64,000 nucleotides of DNA from Mycolicibacterium sp. CR10. Lineage in GTDB: Bacteria > Actinomycetota > Actinomycetes > Mycobacteriales > Mycobacteriaceae. Made by a program: the position numbers and the translations under genes. The notes beneath the pieces were generated by a model, which was not told the origin of the DNA, ran no database searches, and was given only the letters and a program-made list of their open reading frames with translations. Shown piece by piece: positions 1 to 12,125 of this stretch (positions are counted from its first letter, which is position 1; the number at the start of each line of letters is the position of its first letter). Location: contig NZ_STGE01000024.1 in the NCBI RefSeq assembly GCF_005222675.1, forward strand, positions 1 through 64,000. Direction: 5' to 3'.

Positions 1-99
1 GCGTTGCGGTCGAGGGCATAACAATATTCTCGCAGAGACCTCCGACAAGTCCCGCCTACCAACGCAAGGGGACGCTTCTCAAGGGGCGGGTGCGGAGGG

Positions 100-1290
100 T
101 TAGCGGTTCAGGGTCACGAGGCCGCACTGCGCCAGCGCGCGATCGATGAACTCGTGCACCGGGCGCGACCGGAAGAACCCGGTATGTCCACCCTGATACC
201 ACTCCGTCTCTGGTCTGCCCCAGTGCTCCCAGAGGCGCATCACCTGCTCGCGCGGATGCACCAGCCGGTCGGCCGCCCCGGCGTAGATGAACCGGCCCTG
301 CATGGGCACTCGGGGACGAAGCGACAGCGGCGAGACCATCCGCCCGAGCGGCGCAGACAGGGCGAGGGTCTGCACGCGCGGATCGTCGGGACGCAGGCCG
401 GAGTGGCGGCCCAGGACGTCGATCAGATCGGCCACCGGGACACCGAGAATGGCGCACGCGAGGCCGTCATCGAGGCTGGCGATCAGGGCGGCGACATAGC
501 CGCCCAGCGACATACTGTTGAGGCCGATCGCTGAGTCGGGCTCCTGCGAGCGGATCCACGACAGGAGGCGGCGGATGTCCCAGACCGCCTGTGCCGCAGC
601 GTGAATGTCGTCGAGCACGTCCTCGCCGGGGAAGGCCGCGCCCTTGATCTTTCGCCCACCGTGCAGGGGGAGCACCGGCAGCATCACGTTCAACCCGAGG
701 TCGTCGTGCAGGTGCTGGGCACGGAACAGCCTCAGATCCACGGCACCCCTGCCCATCAGGGCTCCGTGCACGCACACCACCCAGGGCCGCGGTTCGCGGT
801 GGCGCAGGATCAACGCCGTCTCCTGGTTGTTGACGGTGTAACCGAGCCACCGGTCGCGGCCGGGTTCACCGGGATGCGGCTCATACCCGCTGTCGAAGAC
901 CAGGCGCTCGTAGCCGCGCCTTCTGATGGTTACGGGGCTAACCGAGACTTCGGTCATCGGCGGGGGCGCGGCAAAGTACTCGTCCGGTCGCGTCAGCCAG
1001 CCGTGGTGCCCGTAGAACTCCAACGCGGCGACGACCTCGCGGTTGATTCGGTCGAGTGCATGCTGGTCGTTGGGGGGCAGCAGAAAGCGGAAGCCCAGCA
1101 GCACGATCTCGTCATGAAACACCTGCCGTGCGACGGCGAGGGTGGGCCGCGCAACCGGGAGTTCGTCCAGTTGAGATTCGGCGGCTTCGGTGCCGGAGTA
1201 GAACTCGCGGGCTCTGGTGAACGGCAGGACGACATCCCGTGGGCCGGCAAGCCTGCGTGGGCGGCCATGGTTGCTTCCGGGTGCTGACAT
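100..1290 (-). CDS. alpha/beta-hydrolase family protein
   Basis: This 396-residue protein has an alpha/beta-hydrolase layout. An HGALMGR oxyanion-type loop lies near residue 175. A nucleophile elbow NSMSLGGY places Ser261 in a variant S-x-S-x-G context, where the first Gly of the usual G-x-S-x-G is Ser. An acid candidate is Asp341 in GAADRLVHP, and the catalytic His candidate is His369 in GGHTGFF. About 120 N-terminal residues precede the core. There is no signal peptide, so it is probably cytoplasmic; the substrate is unknown. It is transcribed away from the acyltransferase at 1421, and a DosR-like box lies 36 bp upstream of its ATG. I see no strong Shine-Dalgarno. The family call is solid; an esterase or lipase role is inference. 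Confidence 0.85.
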   Translation of the reverse strand: MSAPGSNHGRPRRLAGPRDVVLPFTRAREFYSGTEAAESQLDELPVARPTLAVARQVFHDEIVLLGFRFLLPPNDQHALDRINREVVAALEFYGHHGWLTRPDEYFAAPPPMTEVSVSPVTIRRRGYERLVFDSGYEPHPGEPGRDRWLGYTVNNQETALILRHREPRPWVVCVHGALMGRGAVDLRLFRAQHLHDDLGLNVMLPVLPLHGGRKIKGAAFPGEDVLDDIHAAAQAVWDIRRLLSWIRSQEPDSAIGLNSMSLGGYVAALIASLDDGLACAILGVPVADLIDVLGRHSGLRPDDPRVQTLALSAPLGRMVSPLSLRPRVPMQGRFIYAGAADRLVHPREQVMRLWEHWGRPETEWYQGGHTGFFRSRPVHEFIDRALAQCGLVTLNR

Positions 1291-1325
1291 GACGAGACGC
1301 TAGCGCGAGAACCTGACAGCCCATA

Positions 1326-1339
1326 GGGACTTAGGTCCA
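1326..1339. promoter_or_regulatory. DosR-like box between divergent genes
   Basis: The core GGGACTTAGGTCCA matches 12 of 14 positions of the DosR/DevR core GGGACTWWAGTCCC. It lies 36 bp from the hydrolase ATG at 1290 and 82 bp from the acyltransferase ATG at 1421, so it could serve either gene. Binding is inferred from sequence only. Confidence 0.65.
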
Positions 1340-1420
1340 CAGAACCGAGGAAACTCCACCACGGTGAGCTGGCGGGTCTAGCGTTCGGCACAGCTCGCGA
1401 ACACAACGGAGTGGGATGTC

Positions 1421-2227
1421 ATGAGCATCAACGATTTTGACAACACCGAGATGGCCAAATGGGATCCCGGGTCCGCGGCGAGGGCCAAGCAGGTTATTGC
1501 ACCGTTGGTCAAGCTGTGGTTCCGGGCGGAGGTCCGGGGTTTCGAGTCCTTCCCACCCGTCGGCGGCGCGATGGTGGTGTGCAACCACTCCGGCGGTGTG
1601 CTGACACCGGACGTCTTCGTCCTGGCCCCGGCGTTCTACGACGCGCTGGGATTCGGTCGTCCGCTATACACCCTCGCCCACTACGGCGTGTTCTTCACAC
1701 CGCTGGCCGGGTGGCTGCGCCGCGTCGGCGTCATCCACGCCAGCAGGGGCAACGCTGCCAAGGCCCTACACAGCGGTGCCGTGGTGCTGGTGTTCCCCGG
1801 CGGGGACTACGACTCGTTCCGGCCGACATTCACCCAGAACGTCGTCGACTTCAACGGACGCACGGGCTACGTCAGGAGCGCTATCGAAGCCGGCGTGCCG
1901 ATCGTGCCTGCGGTGTCGATCGGGGCGCAGGAGACACAACTATTCCTCACCCGCGGCGCGTGGCTGGCGAAACGCTTGGGTCTCAAGCGCATCCGGCTGG
2001 AGATCGTGCCGTTCACCCTCGGCCTACCGTTCGGCCTGACGTCGACGATTCCGCCCAATCTGCCGTTGCCGTCCAAGATCGTCACCGAGGTTCTTGAGCC
2101 GATCGACATCACCGCCCGGTTCGGCGAGCACCCCGACGTCGACGAGGTGGACGCCTATGTCCGCTCGGTGATGCAGGCCGCTCTGGACCGACTGGCCCGC
2201 CAACGTCGGTTCCCGGTGCTGGGGTGA
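1421..2227 (+). CDS. lysophospholipid acyltransferase family protein (PlsC-like)
   Basis: The 268-residue protein resembles mycobacterial PlsC-type acyltransferases, which transfer acyl chains to (lyso)phospholipids or glycerolipids at the membrane. The N-terminal NHSGG motif (about residues 51–55) stands where the family has NHxxxxD; here the first Asp comes eight residues after the His (NHSGGVLTPD), a known mycobacterial variant type. A second motif VFPGGDYDSFRP, near residues 126–137, matches the family's FPEG-like block with Gly for Glu. VPIVPAVSIG follows. There is no clear membrane segment. Its position beside WS/DGAT genes and a DosR-like box suggests storage-lipid or membrane-lipid remodelling, which is inference. 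Confidence 0.82.
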   Translation: MSINDFDNTEMAKWDPGSAARAKQVIAPLVKLWFRAEVRGFESFPPVGGAMVVCNHSGGVLTPDVFVLAPAFYDALGFGRPLYTLAHYGVFFTPLAGWLRRVGVIHASRGNAAKALHSGAVVLVFPGGDYDSFRPTFTQNVVDFNGRTGYVRSAIEAGVPIVPAVSIGAQETQLFLTRGAWLAKRLGLKRIRLEIVPFTLGLPFGLTSTIPPNLPLPSKIVTEVLEPIDITARFGEHPDVDEVDAYVRSVMQAALDRLARQRRFPVLG

Positions 2228-2237
2228 CGCGGTCAGC

Positions 2238-3247
2238 TCACCACGGTCCGGCGTCGGCGCTGTTGGCCTGCCGCAGCGCATCGACGTAATCGCCGCGGCC
2301 GTGTGCGGTCTCGTCGGCGCCGAGGGGGACAGCGAGCAGACCACGGAAATCGTCGACGGCCGTGTACCCCTTGTGGCGCATCCACCGGGACAACCCGTCG
2401 AGCATGACGGCGGCATAGTCGGGACCGTGTCGCAGAAGTGCTGACGCGGTCATCACGACGTCCGCACCTGCCAGCAGGTACTTGATGACTTCCTTGGAAC
2501 CCTCGACGCCTGTCGTTGCGGCGAGCGAGGCATCAATCCGGCCGTGCAGCAGGGTGATCCACGTCAACGGCAGGCGCGCTTCATTTGACCGCGACAACGA
2601 CGTCCCCTTCGCGACGGCCAGGGTCTCAGTGTCGATGTCAGGCTGCAGGAACCGATTGAACAGCACCAACCCGTCGGCGCCGGCCAGGTCCAGCCGCCGA
2701 GCCATCTCTGCGGTCGCGCTGAAGTACGGACTGAGCTTCACCGCCACCGGCACGCTCACCGCATCCTTGACCGACTCCAGGATGTCGAGGTGACGCTGTT
2801 CGACGTCGCGGCCGGAGATATGCGGATCACCCGGCAGGTAGTAGATGTTCAACTCGATTGCAGCCGCGCCGCATTCCTGCATCGAACGGGCGTAGCCGGC
2901 CCAACTGCCCGGGGTGCTGCCGTTGATGCTGCCGATCACCGGCACCGAGACGGCCGCTGCCGCCCGTTCGAGCACGCTCAGGTAGCCGCGCGGTCCATGG
3001 TCCTCGTCGGCGGCGTGCGGGAAGTACGACAGCGACTCGGCGAAGCTCTCCGTGCCTGCGGCGGCCACCCGCGAATTCTCCTCAGCCGCGCGACGCACCT
3101 GCTCCTCGAACAGCGAATACAGCACCACCGCACCGACTCCCGCGTCAGCGAGGCGCTGGACACCGTCGACGGTCTTCGACAGCGGCGACGCCGAGGCAAC
3201 CAGCGGATTGCGCAGGTTCAGACCCAGATAGCGTGTTGACAGTTCCA

Positions 3248-3248
<1 letters not shown>
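2238..3248 (-). CDS. dihydroorotate dehydrogenase-like flavoprotein
   Basis: This 336-residue TIM-barrel protein of the DHOD-like superfamily begins MELSTRYLGLNLRNPLV. I chose the ATG at 3248 because the upstream extension of the frame is antisense-like sequence within the oxidoreductase gene, and because this ATG overlaps the preceding stop (TGATG), implying translational coupling. Typical FMN-barrel strands are visible: PVAVKLSPYF, GADGLVLFNRF and a C-terminal LLAGADVVMTASALL. Unlike PreA of dihydropyrimidine dehydrogenase it has no C-terminal 4Fe-4S domain, and the usual catalytic Cys loop is not evident (LNIYYLPGDPH instead of the NLSCPH type). It is the last gene of the ppsA operon. A role with the neighbouring pyruvate:ferredoxin oxidoreductase and GltD-like protein is likely; pyrimidine synthesis is not implied. 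Confidence 0.85.
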
Positions 3249-6825
<3,577 letters not shown>

Positions 6826-6829
<4 letters not shown>

Positions 6830-8457
6830 CGCGGTTCCGGGAACATCTCGATGGCGTGCACCGGGCACTGGTCGGCGCAGACCGCGCAGCCTGTGCAGGT
6901 GTCGTAGTTGAACCGGTACCGTTGCCCTACACCGAGTTTGATCACCGAGTCCTCGGGGCAGGCGCCCAGGCAGCCGTCGCACTCGAAGCAGTTCCCGCAC
7001 GACAGGCAGCGTCCTGCTTCGTAGGCCGCCTCGTCCGCGGACAGACCGCCGACGACCTCCTCGAAACCCTGCACACGTGTCGCGGCCTCCAGTTCGGGCT
7101 CTCGACGTTGCGCGGCGTCACCGAAGTACCAGAGGTGCAGTGCGTCGAAGGACACCGTCGGGTGCTTGGGCCGACTTTCGGCCGGCACCCCGCTCAGCCA
7201 GGCGTCGATGTGGTGAGCCGCCTTCTTCCCATGGCCCACGCCGACGGTCACCGTGCGCTCGCTCGGCACCATGTCGCCACCGGCGAACACGCCGGGACAG
7301 CCGGTCATCAGTGACGGCGAGACACGCACGCTGCCGTCGGCGTCGAACTCCACCCCAGGCAGGGTCCGCATGAACGCCGACTCCGTCTCCTGGCCGAGCG
7401 CCATGATCAGCGTGTCAGCGGCCAGCGTCTCGAACCGCCCGGTCGGTTGCGGATAGCCCGATTCGTCGAGTTCCATGACCTCGACTTGGATCTCGGGGCC
7501 GTCGAAGGCGGTGATCGTGCGCAGCCAGTTGATCCGAATGCCCTCGCGCTCGGCGTCCTCGGCCTCCTCGGCGTGGGCGGGCATCTGGTCTCGGGTGCGC
7601 CGGTAGACGATCACGGCGTCCTCGGCACCGAGGCGGCGGGCGACGCGGGCGGCGTCCATCGCGGTGTTGCCGCCACCGTAGACGGCGACGTGACGGCCGA
7701 CCGCCGGCGTCTCACCGGAGGCGACGCTGCGCAGGAACGACACCGCATCCGTCATGGTGCCTGCGTCGCGCGTCGGGATGTCGACCCGTTTCGCCAGGTG
7801 CGCGCCGATCGCGACGAACACCGCATCGAAGGCGCCCTCGTCGCGTTCGGCCGCGAGATCGACAACCCGGTGGTCACACGTCACCCGGACGCCCATGGCC
7901 ACCACCCGGTTCAGTTCGTCGTCGAGGACGTCGCGGGGCAGTCGGTAGCGGGGAATGCCGTAGCGCATCATCCCGCCGGGCGCGGCCCCCGCGTCGCGGA
8001 TCTCGACCTCGTGGCCCAGTCGCGCCAAATGGTAAGCGGCGGAAAGCCCACTGGGTCCCGCACCGATGACCAGGACCCGCTTGCCGGTGCGGGTGGGCGG
8101 TGGCTCGAACGTCCACCCGCGTTCCCGGGCCAGGTCGCCGAGGAACCGCTCCACCGAATGGATCGAAACGGCGCTGTCGAGATTAGCTCGGTTGCAGACG
8201 GTTTCGCACGGGTGATAGCACACCCTGCCGTGGATGGCTGCGAAGGGGTTGTCCGTGACGAGCTGGCGCCATGCGGCTTCGTGCCTTCCGGCGGTGGCGT
8301 GCGCCAGCCAGGCCTGGATGTTCTCTCCGGCCGGGCAACCGGCATTGCAGGGCGGCAGCAGATCGACGTAGACGGGTCGGTGGTCGCGCACCGGACCGGC
8401 CCGGGAATGCCCGTGACTCAGGTCGGGGAGTGGGGTGACGTCTCGGGAGTCAGCCAT
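6826..8457 (-). CDS. GltD-like FAD/NADPH iron-sulphur oxidoreductase with C-terminal ferredoxin domain
   Basis: The 543-residue flavoprotein carries an N-terminal GltD-type 4Fe-4S segment (CNAGCPAG … CYHPCETVC, about residues 28–80). An FAD-binding GAGPSGLSAAYHLARLG follows (~residues 125–141), then an NADPH-binding GGGNTAMDAARVARRLGAED with YRRTRDQMPA. It ends in a C-terminal domain with two clusters, CGNCFECDGCLGACP and CTGCAVCADQCP. It should move electrons between NAD(P)H and iron-sulphur carriers. It is not a bona fide glutamate synthase subunit, because no GltB is adjacent. The start at 8457 overlaps the stop of the trehalose gene (TGATG), and its stop overlaps nifJ by four bases. It probably recycles ferredoxin reduced by the oxidoreductase downstream (inference). 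Confidence 0.9.
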
Positions 8458-11400
8458 CAGCCGGGGAATCGGACCGTGGTGCCGGGCATCAGCTCGACGA
8501 CCTGACCGTGGCACTCCACTTCGATCCCGGAGGCTTCGCGAGGATCGACGCTGATGATCACGCCCTTCCCACTGACCCGCAGATGCAGGTGCAGGCCGCG
8601 GTAGTGAATCGGTATTGCCAGCACGCCAAGGCTTTCCGGCCAGTTGGGCGAGAGGATGATGCGGTTGGACCGCGTTTCCAGCCCGGTGAAACACCGCTGC
8701 ATGAGATCCACCGTGCCGGCCATGGCAGCCAGGTGGACACCCTCCGACGTGGTGCCTCCCTGAATATCGGACACATCGGACTTCAGCGCCTGGGTGAAGA
8801 ACTCCATGGCCCGGTCGCGGTTGGCCCTGGCCAGCACCCAGGTGTGCACGACGCCGCTGAGCGTCGACCCGTGCGAGGTGCGGGCCAGGTAGTAGTCGAC
8901 CATTTCCGGTACTTGTTCCGGCGTAAAGCGATAACCGAGCCGGGCGAGCAGCTCACGGAGCTCGTCGGCCGACAGCAGGTAAAGCAGCATCAGCGCGTCG
9001 GCCTGCTTGGACGCTTTATAGCGGTTCACGTCGTCGTGCTCGGCCTCCAGGATGCGGTCCAATCGTTGGATGTTGCCGTACTGACTGCGCAGCCGGTCCC
9101 AATCCAGGTCCGCCAGATCGCCGTAACCGTCGAACTGGCTGATCACGCCGTCGTGGAACGGGACGAACATCCGTCGGCTGACGTCATCCCAGTGGTCGAG
9201 CTCGGCACTGTGAAGGCCCAGCGTCTCCATCAGATCCAGTCGGTTCGGCAGCGGCAGCAGGTTCAGTGCGTCGATAGCGTGCGTGATGACCCAGACCGCC
9301 ATGATGTTGGTGTAGGCGTTGTCGTCGATGCCGTCGTACGGGGCTTCGGGATATCCGGAGTGAAACTCGTCAGGGCCGATGACGCCCTTGATCCTGAAGC
9401 GTGCGCGCTCGTCGTCGTAGGTGGCCAAGCTGACGAAGAACCGCGCGATCTCTGCCAGCAGCTCGGCACCGTAGTCGATCAGGTAGGCGAGGTCGCCGGT
9501 GACCTGATAGAACTTCCACGCGTTGTAGGCGACCGCGATACCGATGTGGTGGGCGCGGGCGCTGGCATCGGGGTTCCAGTGACCGCTGCGCGGATTGAGG
9601 TGCAGCCGTTGACTTTCCTCGCGACCATCGCTGCCGGACTGCCAGGGAAACATCGCGCCCGCATGGCCTGCCGCGCGCGCGGCTTCTCTGGCCTCCGGCA
9701 ACCGCCGGTAGCGGTAGCCCAGCAGTGACCGGGTCACCATCGGGAGCCGTAGGTTGAGCACCGGGAAGATGAACAACTCGTCCCAGAAGATGTGCCCGCG
9801 ATACGCCTCGCCGTGAAGTCCGCGCGCCGGCACCCCGGCGTCGAGGTTGGCGGTGTTCGGTGACACCGTCTGCAGCAGGTGCAGAAGATGCAGTCGCAGG
9901 ATCCGCACTTCGTCGGTGAAGTCGTCGAACTCGATGGACAGCCGCTCCCACAGATGCGTCCAGGCGGTCAGATGTCCCTCGAGCAGTTCGGCGAACCCGG
10001 CAAGCCTGCCGACCCAGCGCTGCGCGTCGACGCCGGGTTCGGAGGTGGCCACGTCGCGGCCGGTGTAGACGGTCACGATCTTCTCGATCGTCACCGACTC
10101 TCCGGCCGACAGCTGTACCGCGATGTCGTGACCGATCTCGGCGTCGAGAGTGAACAGCTGATATGTCGCGGGGACGGGTTCACCGTCGCGCAGCACGGTG
10201 TTCCGCGCGGCCATGGCGACGGGGATCTGCGACTGGTTGGTTCGCACGGTCAGCAGGACAGAGTTGTTCGAGATTTCGCGGGTGACCGCCGCCCCGAGAT
10301 GCTCGCTGGCCAGATCCCGGTACCGCTCGACCAGCGAGTTGGTCACGTTGCCGTCCACCGTCGAGCGGAACTCGATCGTGCCCGACCAGTCCTCGGCGAC
10401 CACCGTCGTCTCGAGGGCGCCGACGTGGGGCAGGTGCATCGCCACGAACCGTCGTTGGCTCAGTGCGCTTGTCCGGCCTGCGTCGTCGCGGAAGCGCACC
10501 TCCCGGTGCAACACCGCACCGCGAAGATCGAGTGACTGACGGTGGGACAGCACAGTGACCGCGTCGATATCGAACCAGCTGCCGTTGTCGATGCGGAAGG
10601 TCAACGAAAGCCAGTTGGGCAGGTTGACGAGGCTCTCGTTGTCGATCTCGGTTCCCGCCACGTCGTCGACGAGCCGGTTGAACACCCCTGCCGCGTAGGT
10701 GCCCGGGTAGTGCACCTGCCCGGCCTTGGACTCGGGCGCGGCTCCCCGGGTGGCGAAGTAGCCGTTTCCCAACGTGCACAACGCTTCACGGAGCTTCTCG
10801 TTCTGCGGATCGTAACCGTCGAAGTTGTAGTCCCATGCCTCACCTGAGACCTGGTGCTTGTAGGCCAGCCATTGGGACCCGCGCTGCATGAACTCGCACA
10901 CTTGATCCGGACTCTGCAGCGTGAAGTGAGCAGCCGTCTTGCGGTCGCCGTCCTCGTCGTGTCCGACGACGATTCCGACACCGTCGAACTTGACCGCATC
11001 GAAGGCGTCTTCATCGGTGAGATCATCGCCGATGTAGATCGGCATCAGCGAGCCGGAGACGTCGATCTGGTCGCGGATCCAGGCCAGTGTGGTGCCCTTG
11101 TCCCAGTCGAGGTCGGGCCGCAACTCCACGAGCATCCGCCCACCGGTCACCCGCAGGCCCGCGCGTGCCCCGACTTGATGTGCGGCAGAGACGATCTCAG
11201 CGACGCGATCCGGCTCCACCTCACGGTAGTGCACCGCGACGGCGAAACGCTTGTGCTCGACGCGAACTCCCGGGATCGCGTCAAGGCTCGTGTTCAGTTC
11301 CGCGGCGGCCTGCGCGAGGACGGGGACGAACTCGGCGGCCGCCTCGTTGCAGTGATAGGTGCCGTCGGGCGCTGTCAACTCGAAGCCGTGGCTGCCTGCA

Positions 11401-12125
11401 TACCAGACGCCGGGAATGCCCACCCGGTCGCGGACGTCGGCGAGATCGCGACCGCTGAGGATGGCCACGGGACACACCTTGGCGACGAGTTCCAGCGCCT
11501 CGGCGGCGCCGTCGACGAGGCTGGCCGCAGCGGGATCGGAGACGATGGGGGACAGCGTGCCGTCGTAGTCCAGGAACAGCATCGACTCACGTGCGCTGGT
11601 GACGCCGATCAGCTGACCGTAGGATTCCAGCGCATTCGGCAGTTCGGAGATCCGCGTGTCGCCGGTCCGTACGGCGACGTCGTCGAGGTCGGCGAGCACG
11701 GCGTCGGCGCCGTGGCGGGCCAGTTCGTCCGTGGGCCCGATGCCGATTACGAGGGCGAACCCGCCGTCGCGACCTGCGGCCACGCCGGCGGCGGAGCTTT
11801 CGAGAACCACGCACCGTTGTGGCCGGACGCCGAGTCGGCGCGCGGAATCCAGAAGCACAGTGGGGTCCGGGTTTTCCGTCGTTCCGCGTTCGCCCGCGAC
11901 ACCGTCGACGCAGACCTCGAACAGGTCGTCGATCCCGGCGGCCTTCAGGGCCTGCTGGCATTGCGGGCTCGACGAATAGGCGGCCGCGGCCATCCCGATG
12001 TCCTGCAACTTGCGGGCCAGGTCGACCGTCGCCCCGAAGAGCGGCACGTCGCTGGTCAGCGAACCGTCAAGGTCGAATAGCACCGCGTCGTGTCGGCGCG
12101 GGTCGATGGTGATCGGCAGCTTCAT
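8457..12125 (-). CDS. otsB1: OtsB1-type HAD / trehalose-6-phosphate phosphatase / GH65 fusion
   Basis: This 1222-residue fusion resembles M. tuberculosis OtsB1 (Rv2006). It has three parts: a beta-phosphoglucomutase-like HAD domain (~1–170, with FDLDG at 17–21); a trehalose-6-phosphate phosphatase domain (~178–415, with LDYDGTLSP and GDDLTDEDAF); and a GH65 trehalose/maltose phosphorylase-type domain (~430–1215, with the general acid Glu920 in GPDEFHSG). It probably dephosphorylates trehalose-6-phosphate and cleaves trehalose or a related disaccharide. The first HAD domain looks degenerate: the motif III Lys is replaced (ENPDP where GKPxP is usual) and motif IV reads LESS where E-D is usual. 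The ATG at 12125 overlaps the ppsA stop by four bases. I rejected an upstream extension of the frame because it lies inside ppsA. Confidence 0.92.
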   Translation of the reverse strand: MKLPITIDPRRHDAVLFDLDGSLTSDVPLFGATVDLARKLQDIGMAAAAYSSSPQCQQALKAAGIDDLFEVCVDGVAGERGTTENPDPTVLLDSARRLGVRPQRCVVLESSAAGVAAGRDGGFALVIGIGPTDELARHGADAVLADLDDVAVRTGDTRISELPNALESYGQLIGVTSARESMLFLDYDGTLSPIVSDPAAASLVDGAAEALELVAKVCPVAILSGRDLADVRDRVGIPGVWYAGSHGFELTAPDGTYHCNEAAAEFVPVLAQAAAELNTSLDAIPGVRVEHKRFAVAVHYREVEPDRVAEIVSAAHQVGARAGLRVTGGRMLVELRPDLDWDKGTTLAWIRDQIDVSGSLMPIYIGDDLTDEDAFDAVKFDGVGIVVGHDEDGDRKTAAHFTLQSPDQVCEFMQRGSQWLAYKHQVSGEAWDYNFDGYDPQNEKLREALCTLGNGYFATRGAAPESKAGQVHYPGTYAAGVFNRLVDDVAGTEIDNESLVNLPNWLSLTFRIDNGSWFDIDAVTVLSHRQSLDLRGAVLHREVRFRDDAGRTSALSQRRFVAMHLPHVGALETTVVAEDWSGTIEFRSTVDGNVTNSLVERYRDLASEHLGAAVTREISNNSVLLTVRTNQSQIPVAMAARNTVLRDGEPVPATYQLFTLDAEIGHDIAVQLSAGESVTIEKIVTVYTGRDVATSEPGVDAQRWVGRLAGFAELLEGHLTAWTHLWERLSIEFDDFTDEVRILRLHLLHLLQTVSPNTANLDAGVPARGLHGEAYRGHIFWDELFIFPVLNLRLPMVTRSLLGYRYRRLPEAREAARAAGHAGAMFPWQSGSDGREESQRLHLNPRSGHWNPDASARAHHIGIAVAYNAWKFYQVTGDLAYLIDYGAELLAEIARFFVSLATYDDERARFRIKGVIGPDEFHSGYPEAPYDGIDDNAYTNIMAVWVITHAIDALNLLPLPNRLDLMETLGLHSAELDHWDDVSRRMFVPFHDGVISQFDGYGDLADLDWDRLRSQYGNIQRLDRILEAEHDDVNRYKASKQADALMLLYLLSADELRELLARLGYRFTPEQVPEMVDYYLARTSHGSTLSGVVHTWVLARANRDRAMEFFTQALKSDVSDIQGGTTSEGVHLAAMAGTVDLMQRCFTGLETRSNRIILSPNWPESLGVLAIPIHYRGLHLHLRVSGKGVIISVDPREASGIEVECHGQVVELMPGTTVRFPG

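Noticed and set aside
10854..12080. Plus-strand frame opposite the trehalose fusion
   Set aside because: Antisense shadow of the HAD and phosphatase domains, with the usual compositional bias.
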